This document shows positions 1 through 11,836 of a stretch of DNA of 64,000 nt, piece by piece. A model generated the notes under the pieces. The model saw only the letters and a program-made list of their open reading frames with translations, ran no database searches and was not told the DNA's origin. Positions within the stretch are counted from its first letter, which is position 1. Every line of letters begins with the position of its first letter. Both the position numbers and the translations under genes were made by a program. The stretch spans positions 30,992,116-31,056,115 of the forward strand of contig OX457042.1 in the NCBI GenBank assembly GCA_949752735.1, given 5' to 3'. Source of the DNA: Lumbricus terrestris (lineage: Eukaryota; Annelida; Clitellata; Crassiclitellata; Lumbricidae).

Positions 1-940
1 TGCTGGATGCTTCTTTCCGTTAGAATTCTCAGTGCTGCAATTGCATCTCTTGTTCCTCTTCCCTTTCTGAAGCCAAATTGATCGTCTCCAATGCATTTAT
101 CTTTTTCTGCTCTTAATTGCAGCCTTTTCGTGATGACTCTAAGAAGGATCTTTGATGCATGGGTAAGGAGGCTTATAGTGCGGTGGTCCTCACATTTTGT
201 TGTTCGGTTTTTCTTGATTGGAATCATTATAGTTTGAAAGAAATCTTCCGGCCACGCTCCAGTATTGTATATGTCTTGGCACAGCCGCACCAATTCCCCC
301 ATTGCCTTCTCTCCCAGGTTCCTCAGTATCTCTATTGGGATGTTATCTATTCCCTCTACCTTGTTGTTTTTCATATCACTGATTGCAGTCATGACCTCTT
401 CTTTAAGTACCTCCATCCCTCTGTCGTTTCCATTCTGTGCTTCTGCCTGTTCCTCCTCTTCGTTCTCCAGACTACTGTTTCCCATGTATAACTCTTCCAC
501 ATATTCTTTCCATCGACTCCTTATCTCGTCTGGTTCCTCCAGCAGTCTGCCGTCTTTGTTCTTGATTGCATTTCCTCTATCCACATTCGGCTTCTTTCTC
601 AGTGACTTGATCCTGCTGTAAACTAGATCGTGGCGTCCTTTTTCCTGAAGCATTTCTATCTCCTTGTATCTCTCCTCCCACCATTCCTCTTTTGCTTTAT
701 CCGTTGTTCTCCTTAATTGGTTGTTCAGTCTTTTGTACTCTTTCTTTGCCTCTTCGGTACTCTGGTGCTTCCATTTTCTTCTTTCTTCCATGTCCTCTAG
801 CATCTTCGGTGTTACCCATGGTTTACGAGGTTCCATACCCGTCTGAAATCCCACAATCTCTGTCGTCTCACTAATCACAATTTCCTTTAGGTTTTTCCAT
901 CTAACTTCTGTTGTTGCATCCGGACTTATCTCCTCCAATT
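1..940 (-). mobile_element. 5'-truncated non-LTR retrotransposon, reverse transcriptase fragment
   Basis: The minus strand is open for about 310 codons from ~940 to the window edge. It reads PWVTPKMLEDMEERRKWK, then YVEELYMGN, then the RT start NKVEGIDNIPIEIL, WPEDFFQTIMIPIKK, and at the edge GDDQFGFRKGRGTRDAI. This order is typical of the linker and RT domains 1-3 of LINE polymerases. The YxDD catalytic box would lie beyond the window, so the element is cut by the window at its 3' side and appears 5'-truncated near 940. Plus-strand reading frames here are antisense shadows. Confidence 0.85.
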
Positions 941-1386
941 ATATTTATACTCATAATAATGAAATTAATATCAATAAGAAAGTTTTAAAAATCATTTCAT
1001 TGCCTTATAGGCTATTCCTCAAAGTTCAAGCGTCCGCGTAGAGTCCCTAAGCAAGTAGCACTTCACTCGCAATTAAACTATGCATTAAGTTTCAGGACCC
1101 ACTGCTCTGGAACAACATACCTCAAAATATCCGTACCTCTACTAGTTTCTCATAGTTCAATAGCGCCATACGATAAAAAGCTTTTGTTTTCTTAAACTTT
1201 TTCTCCAAAGCTAAAAAGGCCCCGCTTTACTGGACTTTGTCCTTTGGTGGGCCTGTTGCCCCCAATCACCCAAAGCAACATTATCTGGTGTGACTGCTTC
1301 TCGGTCGAGAAACGATCGACTCGATCGACTGCAGGGTAGGCTATAACCCGTTGTCACCCATAGCTGCCTAATATTGTCCCTCAAAT

Positions 1387-1529
1387 CATAGGCGCAACCA
1401 TACTATGGGACCCAGGGGACGCGTCCCCCCAACTTTTGAGTGGTCCATAACTTTATTATTATTGTCCCCTAACTTTTAGGACGTGATTCATTTGGTCCCC
1501 CCAACTTTTAGGACGTGATTTCACCTATG
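1387..1529. mobile_element. Short hAT-type MITE (family 'CATAGGCG')
   Basis: Inverted ends CATAGGCGCAACCA and TCACCTATG are flanked by a perfect 8-bp duplication CCTCAAAT (1379-1386 and 1530-1537). The interior has repeated CCCCAACTTTTAGGACGTGATT segments. A close relative lies at 52695-52842. There is no coding capacity. Confidence 0.85.
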
Positions 1530-2532
1530 CCTCAAATAATTAATTATGTTATGCGAGTTTCCTCGTCTATTGACGCGTAAATATCGACAAGCGTTGAGTA
1601 TTCTAAATTGTAAACCCTTCACACCAGTTAACAGACACTACATTGACTACAACCACCAGAACAGTCAGTTCTCATGGCCTGCGCCAAATTACTAAACTTG
1701 AACAGCGATTGGTCAACGACCATTCTTTTCCTACAGGCCTACAGACTGTTGACTTCGGAACTCACAAAGATTTTAGTTGGTCTAACATTATTGTTATCGA
1801 TTGGTATAATTTACAACAGTGAGGAGAAGCGGAAAGTTAGATAAATGCTACCCAGGTGAATCACAACAATTCGATTAATTGATAACAAATTTGAATTGTG
1901 TGTCAATAATTCAATAGATTAACAGTATCCCATGTAGTTGAATTTACTAAGCTGGTGGGAAGTCCTATTGTCAAAAAAGGAACCAGCTGGGGCAGAAGGA
2001 ATTCTTCATTAGACGGATCAGAAGTTCATTGGATGCCATAAACAACTAAATAAGAAATCATTTAGAAATATTGTACAATGTGAATCTTGTACATAGATTA
2101 AATTTATATATCACAGCGCTTTAGTAGCCGAACCCAACAACAGTTCAAAAATAATCGCGAGTAGGCCTATAACGAACCTTTAGTATTATAATCTAAAAGT
2201 CAATCTTTGTCAGTAATATCCGATCGAAAACCAAGAAGGTCTCATAATTCCGAGAGGGTATTATAGACCTATCTTGATCATGTATCAGACCAGGCGTTTG
2301 GTAATGTAGGCCTACGCTCATCATACAATAATCGTGTTAGAGTTCACAGATATTAGTCACCAGATTTGACTTTTAAAGGCGTTCGTCACTTTCAGACTTT
2401 GGAGTTGAGGTTCTGAAGTCCTTTGATGATTCCGTAAGGGTTCATGTGGTAGACGAAGTATTCCATGAGGTACATGCTTCCTGGATCTAGGTAGTGGAAC
2501 GAGATGGCGTAGTCGCTCAAAGAATCCACACC

Positions 2533-3349
2533 CTAATGAAAAAATGAAGCAAAAAACGATAAGGGAACATTTTAACAGTTTCTTTTATTACTTCCAATTG
2601 TCTTCGATCAAAAATCACCGACTATCTTTACCAGACGTCATGACAACGTCATATAATAAATGCAAAGGCTGTGGTAGCACACCTACATGCATATTTCTCT
2701 AGACATTTCTGGACTCGTAAGCTCAATACATAGGCTGGTCTTAATCTCCCTCCAGGTAATGCAAAGTAAGGTAAAGGGCCGTCCATAAAGTAGGTCACGC
2801 TATTTTTGACCATTTTTGACCCCCCCTCCCCCCTGTCACAGACTGTCACAAATCTCGGACCCCCCCTTTAAAGTACGTAACACTTTCGAACAAATTTTTT
2901 TAAAACATGACCATTTACCTAACCCTCTAAACCCTAGGATACTATCCCTAATCCCTCTGATAGTGACGTGTGTCCCTAAGCGCTTTGATAGTGACGAGAA
3001 ATCAACTTTTATCCCGCCAGGCCGGGTTTTAGACACGCCTGGCCGGGCCGGGTCGGATTTTAGGTACTAAGAACAAAAATATATAAAAGAATTTAAAAAA
3101 TAAATGTGTGACGTCACACATGGCCTGACCCCCTCCCCCCTGTCACAAACTGTCAAACTTTCCTACACCCCCTCACCCCCCTGGAGCGTGACGTACTTTA
3201 TGGACGGCCCCTAAGAGAAGAATTGATAAGTACGAAAAGAATTACACAAAAGAACAGGCGACGTGCCCAATGATTGATTGCTTAGCTGTCTGCCTCATTT
3301 ACTGATTGACTAAATAATAAAAATATTTATTAGGAAACTGTTAGTCAAC
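2533..3349 (-). other. Intron 2 of copy A, containing a MITE
   Basis: Donor CAG|GTTGAC, acceptor CATTAG|GGTGTG. The 437-bp MITE at 2775-3211 accounts for about half of it. The rest aligns with intron 2 of copies B and C. No coding sequence is visible. Confidence 0.7.
2775..3211. mobile_element. MITE with GGGCCGTCCATAAAGTA ends (PIF/Harbinger-like)
   Basis: Inverted ends begin AGGGCCGTCCATAAAGTA and end TACTTTATGGACGGCCCC. They are flanked by TAA on both sides (2772-2774, 3212-3214), a 3-bp duplication as in PIF/Harbinger elements. Long C-rich runs CCCCCCTCCCCCCTGTCACA are arranged near both ends. The corresponding intron sites in copies B (~23290) and C (~32965) are empty, so insertion postdates or is private to unit A. 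Confidence 0.8.
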
Positions 3350-4219
3350 CTGTTTTGTTCCATTGAAAGGGTCGTACTTGATATACCATCCCGGATATCC
3401 TCCTTGTATGTGAGCTTTCATATCAAAACAGTGGAATCTCGTTCTTCCCAGAGCATCCAGCGAATTCCCAAGCTTCACTCCCAAAGACTCCATGCACTTT
3501 CCGAAATCCACTTCTTCTGATCCGGAATTAAACTTGCAACCCTCTGTCTGGTTGCTTCTCTGTCCAAACCTCCTCAGGGCTTCTCTGCTCGCAATGTAAC
3601 CAGCCCCGCCACTTGTAAATCCTTGCTTTAGGAACATTGAAAACGTTTGACCGAAGAACACAGGCGAATTGTGATCCTGCGCCGATAGAAAGTAGCGCAG
3701 GTTTTCCATTATGACGTAAGTATCGTCACCACCCTTCAGGAACCAATCGTAGTCGGCCAAGTAGTGTTTGTAGGCGTGGTCAAACGCCTTGCGTGTCTTG
3801 TCGCCAAGCTTGTTTCGTCCGTCCGTTACGTTTACAATTAGCGTTGGAAGCTTTTCGTCCGCAGTTCGGGTCACAAAGAGAAGTTTGTTGCATCGTTTGC
3901 CCCATGTTGCATTGACATGGATCGCTTTTGTCTGATGGTTTGCAGGGTAGGTCATAACTAGACAAAGGATTTTGATGTTTTTGAGTAGACTGTCGGCTAC
4001 TGTTGTATCATCTGAAAAGAAATTGTATCTTAATGTGAAAATAAATCATGTAGCCCAAAAATATAATGGCGTGTCCGTAAGTGAAATGCAATTTTACATA
4101 TGACTAGATATGTCGTCTTTAGCCTCTTCGCAATGTAATGTAATGTAATGTATAGGTCTAAGTCACCGTGAATTCTCAGCGCCCACAAAAGCCACGTCAG
4201 GGAGACCAGCTTATTGTCC

Positions 4220-5813
4220 GGTGTGGCATGAAATTATGTCCGGCATGAAATACTGTCCGACTCCGCCCACTTCCGTTGTCAGGACAGTATTTCATACGGT
4301 AAGAATGAAATCTTGTCCGGCATGAAATCATGTCCGGCTCCGGCCACTTTCGTTGTGGAAGCAGTATTTACTATTACAAACGTGAGATATTGTCCGCGTT
4401 GGAGTTTCGTCTCAACGTAATATCAATACGATAGGTGCCTATGCGAAATAATGTTTGTTGAAGCAGATGAGAAAACAATGGTGTGAGCATTGGAATCATG
4501 GTTTTAAAACACACAGCTTTTAGTCGGGGTCCCGATGGCGCTTGTTCTATTTTTAGAAGGAAATTCCCATCGTGGAAAGGGGCGAACGGGCGATATGTTG
4601 AGACGTATGTAAACAAGTCTTAGAGTTGCACACAAATACGAAATTTAGGCTTTCATTTATTCATATCTATCTTTTCTTGTTTACTCCAGTCATCAAGACA
4701 AAGCAAAAGGGCTTTTGGCCAACACAAATAGCTCAGCGGAGTTAGCTGCGTTAGGTTGTGGTCTGTTTATTTTCCCGTTACATAGCGGTCATTATTGGAA
4801 GATGCTTAGTTTTTACAAAGCACAATTTGACCTTTTGGCGCTGCATCCTGGTTCAAGCTCCACCCTACCTGTGCGGGCTTTTTACTCCAGTCTCCGTTTC
4901 TGAAAATAAAGAAAGTAAACAGTCCAACGCCCAGAAACCCTGCGGCATATTCGTATTCATATTCGTATCCCGTTTCTCTGGGCCGTCGTTCGCTGCGGTC
5001 AGCTGCCCGCGGTGATTACCTTGTCCCTTTTTGTCGTACCGCTACTATTCAGCGAAGAACATTTTCCGTGGTGGGTCCAGCTATCTGGAATGGCCTCCCT
5101 GCGGCTCTCCGTTCGCTTCCCCGTGACTCTGGTGGGTCTTTCTACCGTCTTCTCAAGACCTTTCTCTTTGACCAGGCCTGGGTTGGGAGCGCCTCTGAGT
5201 AGCGGTCTTGAAAGGGCGCTATATAAATTTATGTGATTGATTGATTGAATAATAATAATGGGATAATAATACCCAATGCAATGCAAGACATGTATAATGT
5301 AGCGGAATCCAAATATGCGTACGTAGTTCACTTGCAGTTCTCCTTTTGTCAGCTATCGCTGTTGACAAATATTGATGCTGTTAGTAAATGCAAACTTATA
5401 GGTCTACTATAGATAATAGATTCGATTTTATCTGACTGTAATAGACCATTAATTTTATAATTTCATCTAAAAGGAAAAATATTCCGAAAGCGCAGCAAAT
5501 TGCTTCTGTTTGCTATCATAATTTAAGCACTTAAAAACATAATTTTTCGATAGTATCGGAAATCACAGGCCTGCATAAATACACTTCGTATCTTAGTCAT
5601 TGATCTATATTTTTTACACTATTATATGTACCTAATTATAGAGTTCGATGCCTCAGTACGTCGTATAATTATCTTGAATATTTTGTGTCTTTCCCGGACA
5701 AGATTTCATGATGCTTTAGCTTGACAGTTGCTATCTGATGTCATCGGTCACATGAACCAATGACAGCGCTTTCCGGACACAATTTCATGCCGGACAACAT
5801 TTCATGCCACACC
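4220..5813. mobile_element. DNA transposon with GGTGTGGCATGAAAT inverted ends
   Basis: A 15-bp perfect inverted repeat GGTGTGGCATGAAAT / ATTTCATGCCACACC bounds the segment in intron 1 of copy A. Near both ends the motif ATGAAATnnTGTCCGG is repeated several times in both orientations, a subterminal repeat array. No transposase was recognised. It carries an L2-type LINE 3' fragment (4990-5250). In copy B the same intron position holds a different element (24286-24756). Confidence 0.7.
4990..5255 (+). mobile_element. L2/CR1-type LINE 3' end fragment
   Basis: One frame reads DYLVPFCRTATIQRRTFSVV, then GPAIWNGLPAALRSLP, GGSFYRLLKTFLFDQAW and a stop. This is the conserved tail of L2-like polymerases. 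It is followed by GGGAGCGCCTCTGAGTAG...GGGCGCTATATAAA and a (TGAT)n tail. Only the last ~70 codons and the 3' UTR survive. The 3' tail matches the tail of the tRNA-derived SINE family in this window. Confidence 0.8.
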
Positions 5814-6355
5814 GGCCCTATAACTCTACCAAATCAAGTCCGCCATAGCCAGGGCTGCCAAGATCGTTTCCGAGCAAGGTCAAAATGCGGGAGGTCTATC
5901 CGAGGTTCATAGGCCTAGGCCAATATTTAGCGTGTCGAAAGGCGGAAATATACATAAATACTCTAGTGTTTTGTAGAACAGATGCTTCTCATCTGGCGCC
6001 GTTAAGAAGACGAATTAAATTCAATAGAAACAAAATCAGGTTGGTCGTCGTGCGTTCTTAGGAAAATAATAGACATAACCTCGTTCACATTCCTATCAAC
6101 AAAACTCGAGATTTATCTTTAGAAAAGTATCGCGTACATGTATATCCTACGTTATCACGTTCGTAGTCTTCATACAGGCAAAGAAAAAATTTAAATGTCT
6201 CTGTGCGAACGTATCCTACGCAAGTGAAAAGTATCTCTTTCATGCCAGACTTCGTGGCAGGCTGTAAATTGCCGAACCGCGTTACTTCTTTCCCTTACAA
6301 TAAATCATCCACTTCGATGTGTGTGAACTTATTAGGCTTATAGGTGAGACATTGT

Positions 6356-6588
6356 GGGGCGGGGTGGTGTAGTGGTTATGTTCATTGCCTTGCAGCCGGA
6401 AGGTTGCAGGTTCAAATCCACCTCAATTCGCCGCGTATACATAGGGACCTTGAGCAAGTCCTTCACTCACAATTGCTCAGCGCTTCGGCGTGAAACTCTG
6501 ATGCAGTGACCGACCGCGCTGCATTCGGGAGCGCCTCTGAGTAGTGGAGATTGAACGGGCGCTATAACAAGTGCCCATACAAATAAGC
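6356..6588 (+). mobile_element. tRNA-derived SINE, family 1
   Basis: Starts with an A box-like GTGGTGTAGTGGTTATG, then B box-like GGTTGCAGGTTCAAATCC about 40 bp on, a ~120-bp body (GACCTTGAGCAAGTCC, TGCTCAGCGCTTCGGCGTG) and the tail GGGAGCGCCTCTGAGTAG...GGGCGCTATAAC. It is not a functional tRNA, since no acceptor stem pairs with its start and the element runs on for 230 bp. Confidence 0.85.
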
Positions 6589-6691
6589 TGAACAGTGAAC
6601 ATAAGAGAAGGGCATTCTGACATATGGCGACGCGTTTGAGATATATAATGGGTTTATTTTATGACGAATACAATAGGGTCTGGACCAATGT

Positions 6692-6904
6692 GTGAGCACT
6701 TGTTACATATGGCCCTTTCAAGATTCCTACTCAGAGGCGCTCCCAACTACAGGGGACACTGAATCGGAGTTTCACGCCGAATCGCTTGAGCAATAATTCC
6801 AAGTGAAGGACTGCTCAGGGTCCCGACACAGCGGCTGGAGATGGATCGAACCCGCAACCTTCAGGTTCCAAGGGTTCAAATATACCCTACGCCACGCGCC
6901 CCAC
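6692..6904 (-). mobile_element. tRNA-derived SINE, family 1
   Basis: Reverse copy: tail complement GCCCTTTCAAG...CTACTCAGAGGCGCTCCC at its left and the B/A box complement at its right. The SINE at 35703-35922 in unit C sits in the same flanking context (GACGCGTTTGAGA...GACGAATAC), so this insertion predates the duplication. Confidence 0.8.
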
Positions 6905-7562
6905 TACGCTGAGGGACTAAGCGCCTAAGCTACTACGCTGAGCTGTCCTCCAATGGCGAATTGGCGACTACCAACCGCCAATAATCAGTCCTTTATTCTG
7001 GAGCAGCTTAGCGGGTCCTCACCAGATCCCTTAGGGAACTGACTTGTCCTCTGGCCTTGCTGCTCCATTACAGTCCGAGGTGTCGTCCCATCTTTTTAAT
7101 CCCTCGATGGTCTCCTCACATGTTCCAACTTCATGGAGGACAGGCATCATACATGTACACCTTGTGGCCAACATAGAGGCTTCCGCAGCACAAAGCGGAC
7201 TATCGACCAATTTTTTTAACGCCGCTCCATTACAGACTGGCTGAGTAGAAGCTGGTACATCGCTAATTAGTCTATGTCCAGCTGCTAAGGCTTCTCCAGC
7301 GACTCATTAACAATAAGCCACTTCAGCATTAGCAGTGCGCATGCGCAGATATTTTACTTCTGCTTCCGGGGCATAGGTCAACGGGAATAAACAGAACACT
7401 GCCATAATCGAGATGCTGTGATCTAGTTTGAAGCGATTACAATCGATATTAGTTCGTAGTAAATTTCTTTATAGGATTATTTAACCGGTGCCAAAGTGAA
7501 ATGCGTATGTGTGCGGTAGCTAGTTGCGGTAGTGGAGATTACCAGCTCTGCCGCTGGAGAAA

Positions 7563-9758
7563 AACAATCTGCAATGTCTATGGTTGCAATATGAGGTCGT
7601 TGGTTGCAACAATGGTGTTGTTCACTGTCCAGCGCCATTTGAACTATTTACATTCCACAAAGAAAAGTCGTGGCTTCTGGAATGGACAAAATGGTAAGAT
7701 GTTAATTATGCTTTCTTTTACTTGTCTGAATTCCTGTTACCTAGGGTAGCGCGTTGGATAACACACTGGCATGGGGAGCACGAGGACCCGATTTCGAGCC
7801 CTGTAGGGCGGACGTGCTTTGTAGGCTGCTATTAGCGCCGTGTATTGCAGGCTGTCTGTTCTGGTAGTAGTCAAGATTGATGTTAATTAAAATTGTTGCA
7901 TTACTTGTACGTGTACGGTGCAGTGCGTTTACAGGCGTTTCATTAAGAAAAGAAAGGGAACGAGTTCCATGCTCTCTGTGTCTCTGTAACCAACCTAGTC
8001 ATTCTACATTCCACAGTATACAGAACTTAATCATTAATTCACTCCTCAGCCTCCTTATTGACAATTATTTGCCATTATAAATCCTAACTCTAAACTGCAG
8101 CTTTTGTACTTTGTTGCATACATGTGTCAATGAGTGTTTCAATAAAGGAATAGTGATAGCACCAAATGTTGAATAAAGAATATATTTACTTACTTTACTT
8201 ACTTAGCAGTATGCTAAGCCGTATTTCATCTGTGGCCTGTAACACTTTTCGTACCTATCTACCGGTGTTTGTCAGTTTCATTTTATGCATACATCTAATT
8301 ATTCTTATATTAATGGTTCAAGCTTTGAAATGTTCAAACTTTGCTGGAAAACTGTTCAAGGGCACTGCTCAGAGGTGCACCAAACACCAGCATGGCTAAT
8401 CGAAGTCATGAAACAAGAGAAGAAAGTCTTAGCAGGGGTTCTGGGAATGGAGCTCTGAACATGAAAATGTACTCATTATTAATACATATGCAACTATTTC
8501 AGGTTAACAGGAAAGTCGTGGATGGAGGGAACTGGAAACCATCTGCACACCATCATATTTGTTCCAAGCACTTTCCTGATGGTCACCTGACTGAGGAAAA
8601 TCCGTTGTCAAATCTTAAAATGGGGTGCGTATCTTGTGCGACTGTGCAATTAATTTACTTAACATAGGCTAGTGGTGTCCAACCATTTTTGCATTGAGGG
8701 AACCTTTCTCAAAGCAGTCATGTGCTTGCGGAACCCAGCGTGTTTCACCCGTCCAGGATTTCAAGAAATACTTATAATTATTGGCCTAATTGTCACTTGC
8801 AACTTTCAAAAAATGTCTAGATTTACAGTTCTACACTTTTGATGTAATTTATTACTCATGCAGTCTATAATATCATGTTACAAATGCATGCTTTTATAGA
8901 ATATTGAAAAATACTGTGTTCTGCATCAGGGTAATGTGTTAAAGTATTTTCTTCAAGCATAGTGCAAAATTTGTGCCTGGTTGCTTCGATTTATAAGAAC
9001 TTCACCACCTGACATGACTCCGAGGAATCGTAAACTACTAGTGACTAGAGAGAGACACACATCTTACTCTACACAGAATAATAATTGTCGTCAACAGACA
9101 AGGATCGTTCTCACTTTCTGTTTATTGTGGTCATGCTAGAAATCAGACTTCACATAAATAACTAATTCGCATATCACTATCAGCAATATATGGATATTCT
9201 TTTTCGAACAGATCGTGCACATGTTTCAAAACCAATGGTATAATTTGCGAATACTTTGTCTGAGTGACATTTTGAAAACATATACAAATAAGTCACGAGT
9301 AGATTCATTCATAAGGTCATTCATGTTGTACAACCACATGTAAAAGGCAGCAATCCCTTCACATTATTAACAATTTGTTTATTTTTCATTGATGATTTCA
9401 GATATGCTGTGCAAGATAAAAAGCGAAGACCTCCGCCAATGCCTTCCACCAAAAAGAATCAAATTGGATATGGAATCTTGTGGAGAGAGTTCTGCTGAAA
9501 TATGTCGAGGCAATTCAAGTTCCATGACAAGGTCCATTTGATGTCATGGATTCCATTGTTGCAGATGTGATAGATCGTACAGCCTGTCACAGCAACTCAA
9601 ATGAACCAAGGGATGATTGTCATCAACAGAACCAATTGGTTGATCATTCCTACCTTGCTGCACCATTAGTTGTTGACACTGTTAGCTGTTCTAACTGTTA
9701 CGCTAAAGATCAAATCATATTGCGGTTGAAACAAAAAATAAAAACTGGGAGATTGTAA
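7563..9758 (+). pseudogene. THAP-domain gene remnant
   Basis: Exon a (to 7693, donor ATG|GTAAG), exon b (8511-8624, acceptor AACAG, donor GGGTGCGT) and exon c (from 9402) join in one frame. They give VVGCNNGVVHCPAPFELFTF, EKSWLLEWTKWK, NWKPSAHHHICSKHFPDG and NLKMGYAVQDKKRRPPP. CxxH, FP-type and C-terminal features of a THAP zinc finger are present, but the first zinc-binding Cys appears replaced by Tyr (codon at 7590). There is no in-frame ATG after the stop at 7530. The frame stops at 9496; downstream the text continues in other frames (e.g. 9546-9758, with HSYLAAPL and CSNCYAKDQIILRLKQKIK), so at least two frameshifts are present. Confidence 0.65.
7742..7872 (+). mobile_element. tRNA-like SINE, family 2
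   Basis: TAGCGCGTTGGATAACA (A box-like), GATTTCGAGCCC (B box-like), then GGCGGACGTGCTTTGTAGGCTGCTATTAGC and GCAGGCTGTCTGTTCTG. The same order occurs on the minus strand at 59295-59540. It lies just after the first THAP exon, inside its intron. Confidence 0.7.
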
Positions 9759-10100
9759 TACGTCACAATGCATGCAGACAGAGGATTAATGTTGACGTGT
9801 GTGAGCAATTCATTGACACATTCACTAGTGCGAATTAATACAGGATTGTAGAGTGCAGGTGCACTTAATGCTTTATGTCTTTTGCTGCAACAGGTTCTAC
9901 ACTTTTGACGGATGGTGCCAGCCAATTGGTTGGTTGTAGAAGTGCATGGCTTCTTTGATGTCAGCCATGCTTAACCCAGTTTGAAGAGGAGGGCTCCAAC
10001 GTGATTGCATGTCGATCCAAGTCTAAAGTGAAACCAAAATAGCAAATTCATTTACACAACAATTTTAAAAAAATGGTAAGCAAACAAGAAATCATAATGA

Positions 10101-11317
10101 CAGGGCCGGCCTTGGTCCAAATGGCGCCTTAGGCAATTCAAACATTTGGCGCCCTTTGACCCCACTCCACGGTCAATCCCACGACAACCAAATGAGTAGC
10201 GATTCAGAAAACAGCCAGAACATTGTGCATAACTGAGCTATTTTTTTATTATTAAGCTTTTTCATTAGTACACTTAGCCCTGGATACTTTGAATTTCCTA
10301 AAATATAAAAAGGTAAAAAGGTAGAATTTAAAAAAAAATTGAATTACCGGAAAAGACATTTTCTTATTATTTGCTGCGCTGATTACAGAAATCTTTCGGC
10401 TTGCAGTTTATCTCCTTGAGGTTTCAGTTTATTGATAAGAGTCTATTGTTTTACTTTAACAATAAGTACTGCTCTTGCAGTATTATGTGCAAATGTGCTT
10501 TTAATATCTGCATAATGTAATGTTTGGACAACATCTTTCTCGATAGACAGCATAGCTAAGGCAGTAAGTCTCTTCTGTTTCATAGAAGCCCAAAGGCATT
10601 TTTTTTATTAGTTTCAACTTTGAAAAGCTTCTTTCACCAGTTGCCACACTGACTGAAAAAGTTTAAAAAAATGCATATTAATTAAATTTTTAAGATCAAA
10701 AGATTCAAACCCAAGCATTCAACAATAAGACACGACTATCAATAACAGTGTTATTGAGGGGCTCGGTGGTGTAGTGGGTATGTTCGTCACCTTGCAGCCG
10801 AAGGGTTGCAGATTCGAATCCACCTCAAGTCCCCGGGTAGGGACCTTGGACAAGTCCTCGCTCACAGTTGCTCAGTGCTTCGGCGTGAAACTCTGATGCA
10901 GTGTCCGCGCTGTCATCAGGATCGCCTCTCAGTGGAGATAGTGAAGTGGCGCTATAACAAGTGCACATACAAACAAACAACAATTCTTCAGTTGTTGGTG
11001 TATTCAGTGAATTTCAGTCAAAAGATGTCACTATATCAGTATAAGCCCATAGGTCTATATAATTATAGTCATAGACTACAAAGCACAGAGTATGGAATGC
11101 CATTAAAAATTGAATTTTATTAGTCGATATAAAATTTATGCAGTGTTTGAAATTGAATTTAGGCCTGCCTGAACAGGCGCAATTAAATCAATAATTGTTT
11201 TAAACTCTTTTGAAAGTCTTGAATTTAAAAATAAAAATCGCCAGTGCCACGGCGCCCTCACAAGACTGTGATGCCCTAGGCAACTGCCTACTTTGCCTAT
11301 TTCTAAGGTCGGCATTG
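10101..11317 (-). mobile_element. hAT transposon remnant with 8-bp target duplication
   Basis: Flanked by a perfect duplication CATAATGA (10093-10100, 11318-11325). Ends are CAGGGCCGGCCTTGG and ...CTAAGGTCGGCATTG. On the minus strand around 10680-10500 the text reads SVATGERSFSKLKLIK and, after a frameshift, QKRLTALAMLSIEKD. This is the hAT C-terminal dimerisation region (family pattern ERxFSxLKxIK...LSxLxxLxIE). The rest of the transposase is not recognisable. A SINE (10757-10980) is inserted within it. Confidence 0.85.
10757..10980 (+). mobile_element. tRNA-derived SINE, family 1, nested in hAT
   Basis: GGTGGTGTAGTGGGTATG and GGTTGCAGATTCGAATCC boxes, body and GGCGCTATAACAAGTGC tail as in the other copies. 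It sits inside the hAT element, which sits inside the ISL2EU-like element, which sits in a C1GALT1-like intron. Confidence 0.85.
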
Positions 11318-11836
11318 CATAATGACATTCTTACTGCACCCTGCGCCTATTCACCAATATGCAGGTGGTTCCATCCCTACCCACATCCAACTTATTTTAT
11401 GCCAAGTTATATTAAGATATTCAACTTTTATAATTGGTTGAACACAAAAAATTGGGCAATCAAATATTTCATATATTTTTAATATATGACATTTAATTAA
11501 TTTGTTAATTTTACTTCCCTTGTAACATGCCAGAAGGAATAACTAATGTTGCAACACTCAGGGACCCGGCCTGATAAAGCATTTGGCCCTTGTCTCTGTA
11601 AACATGAAAGGGGGAATGCCACAAGCACTCATACAGGTCCAACTGAGTTGGGAAAAACTGCAACATCTTAGGTTTCATATAAATGACACATTTAAATGTG
11701 TTTTCCAGAAATCCACACATAAATGTCATCCACACATAAATGTCCTACTTTGAAAAACAGGAGCAACTGGCACTTTTCACAGCGTCAGTCTTCTCCTCGA
11801 TGATCGACAAGGCTTGTGAGCAATTTCTCGAATCCT

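Noticed and set aside
159..874. Plus-strand reading frames rich in Leu, Ser and Phe
   Set aside because: They are antisense to a convincing LINE reverse transcriptase frame on the minus strand.
6356..6430. Possible tRNA genes with good A and B boxes (six or more sites)
   Set aside because: No paired acceptor stem, no 3' end at the expected place, and each runs into the same 230-bp SINE body and tail.
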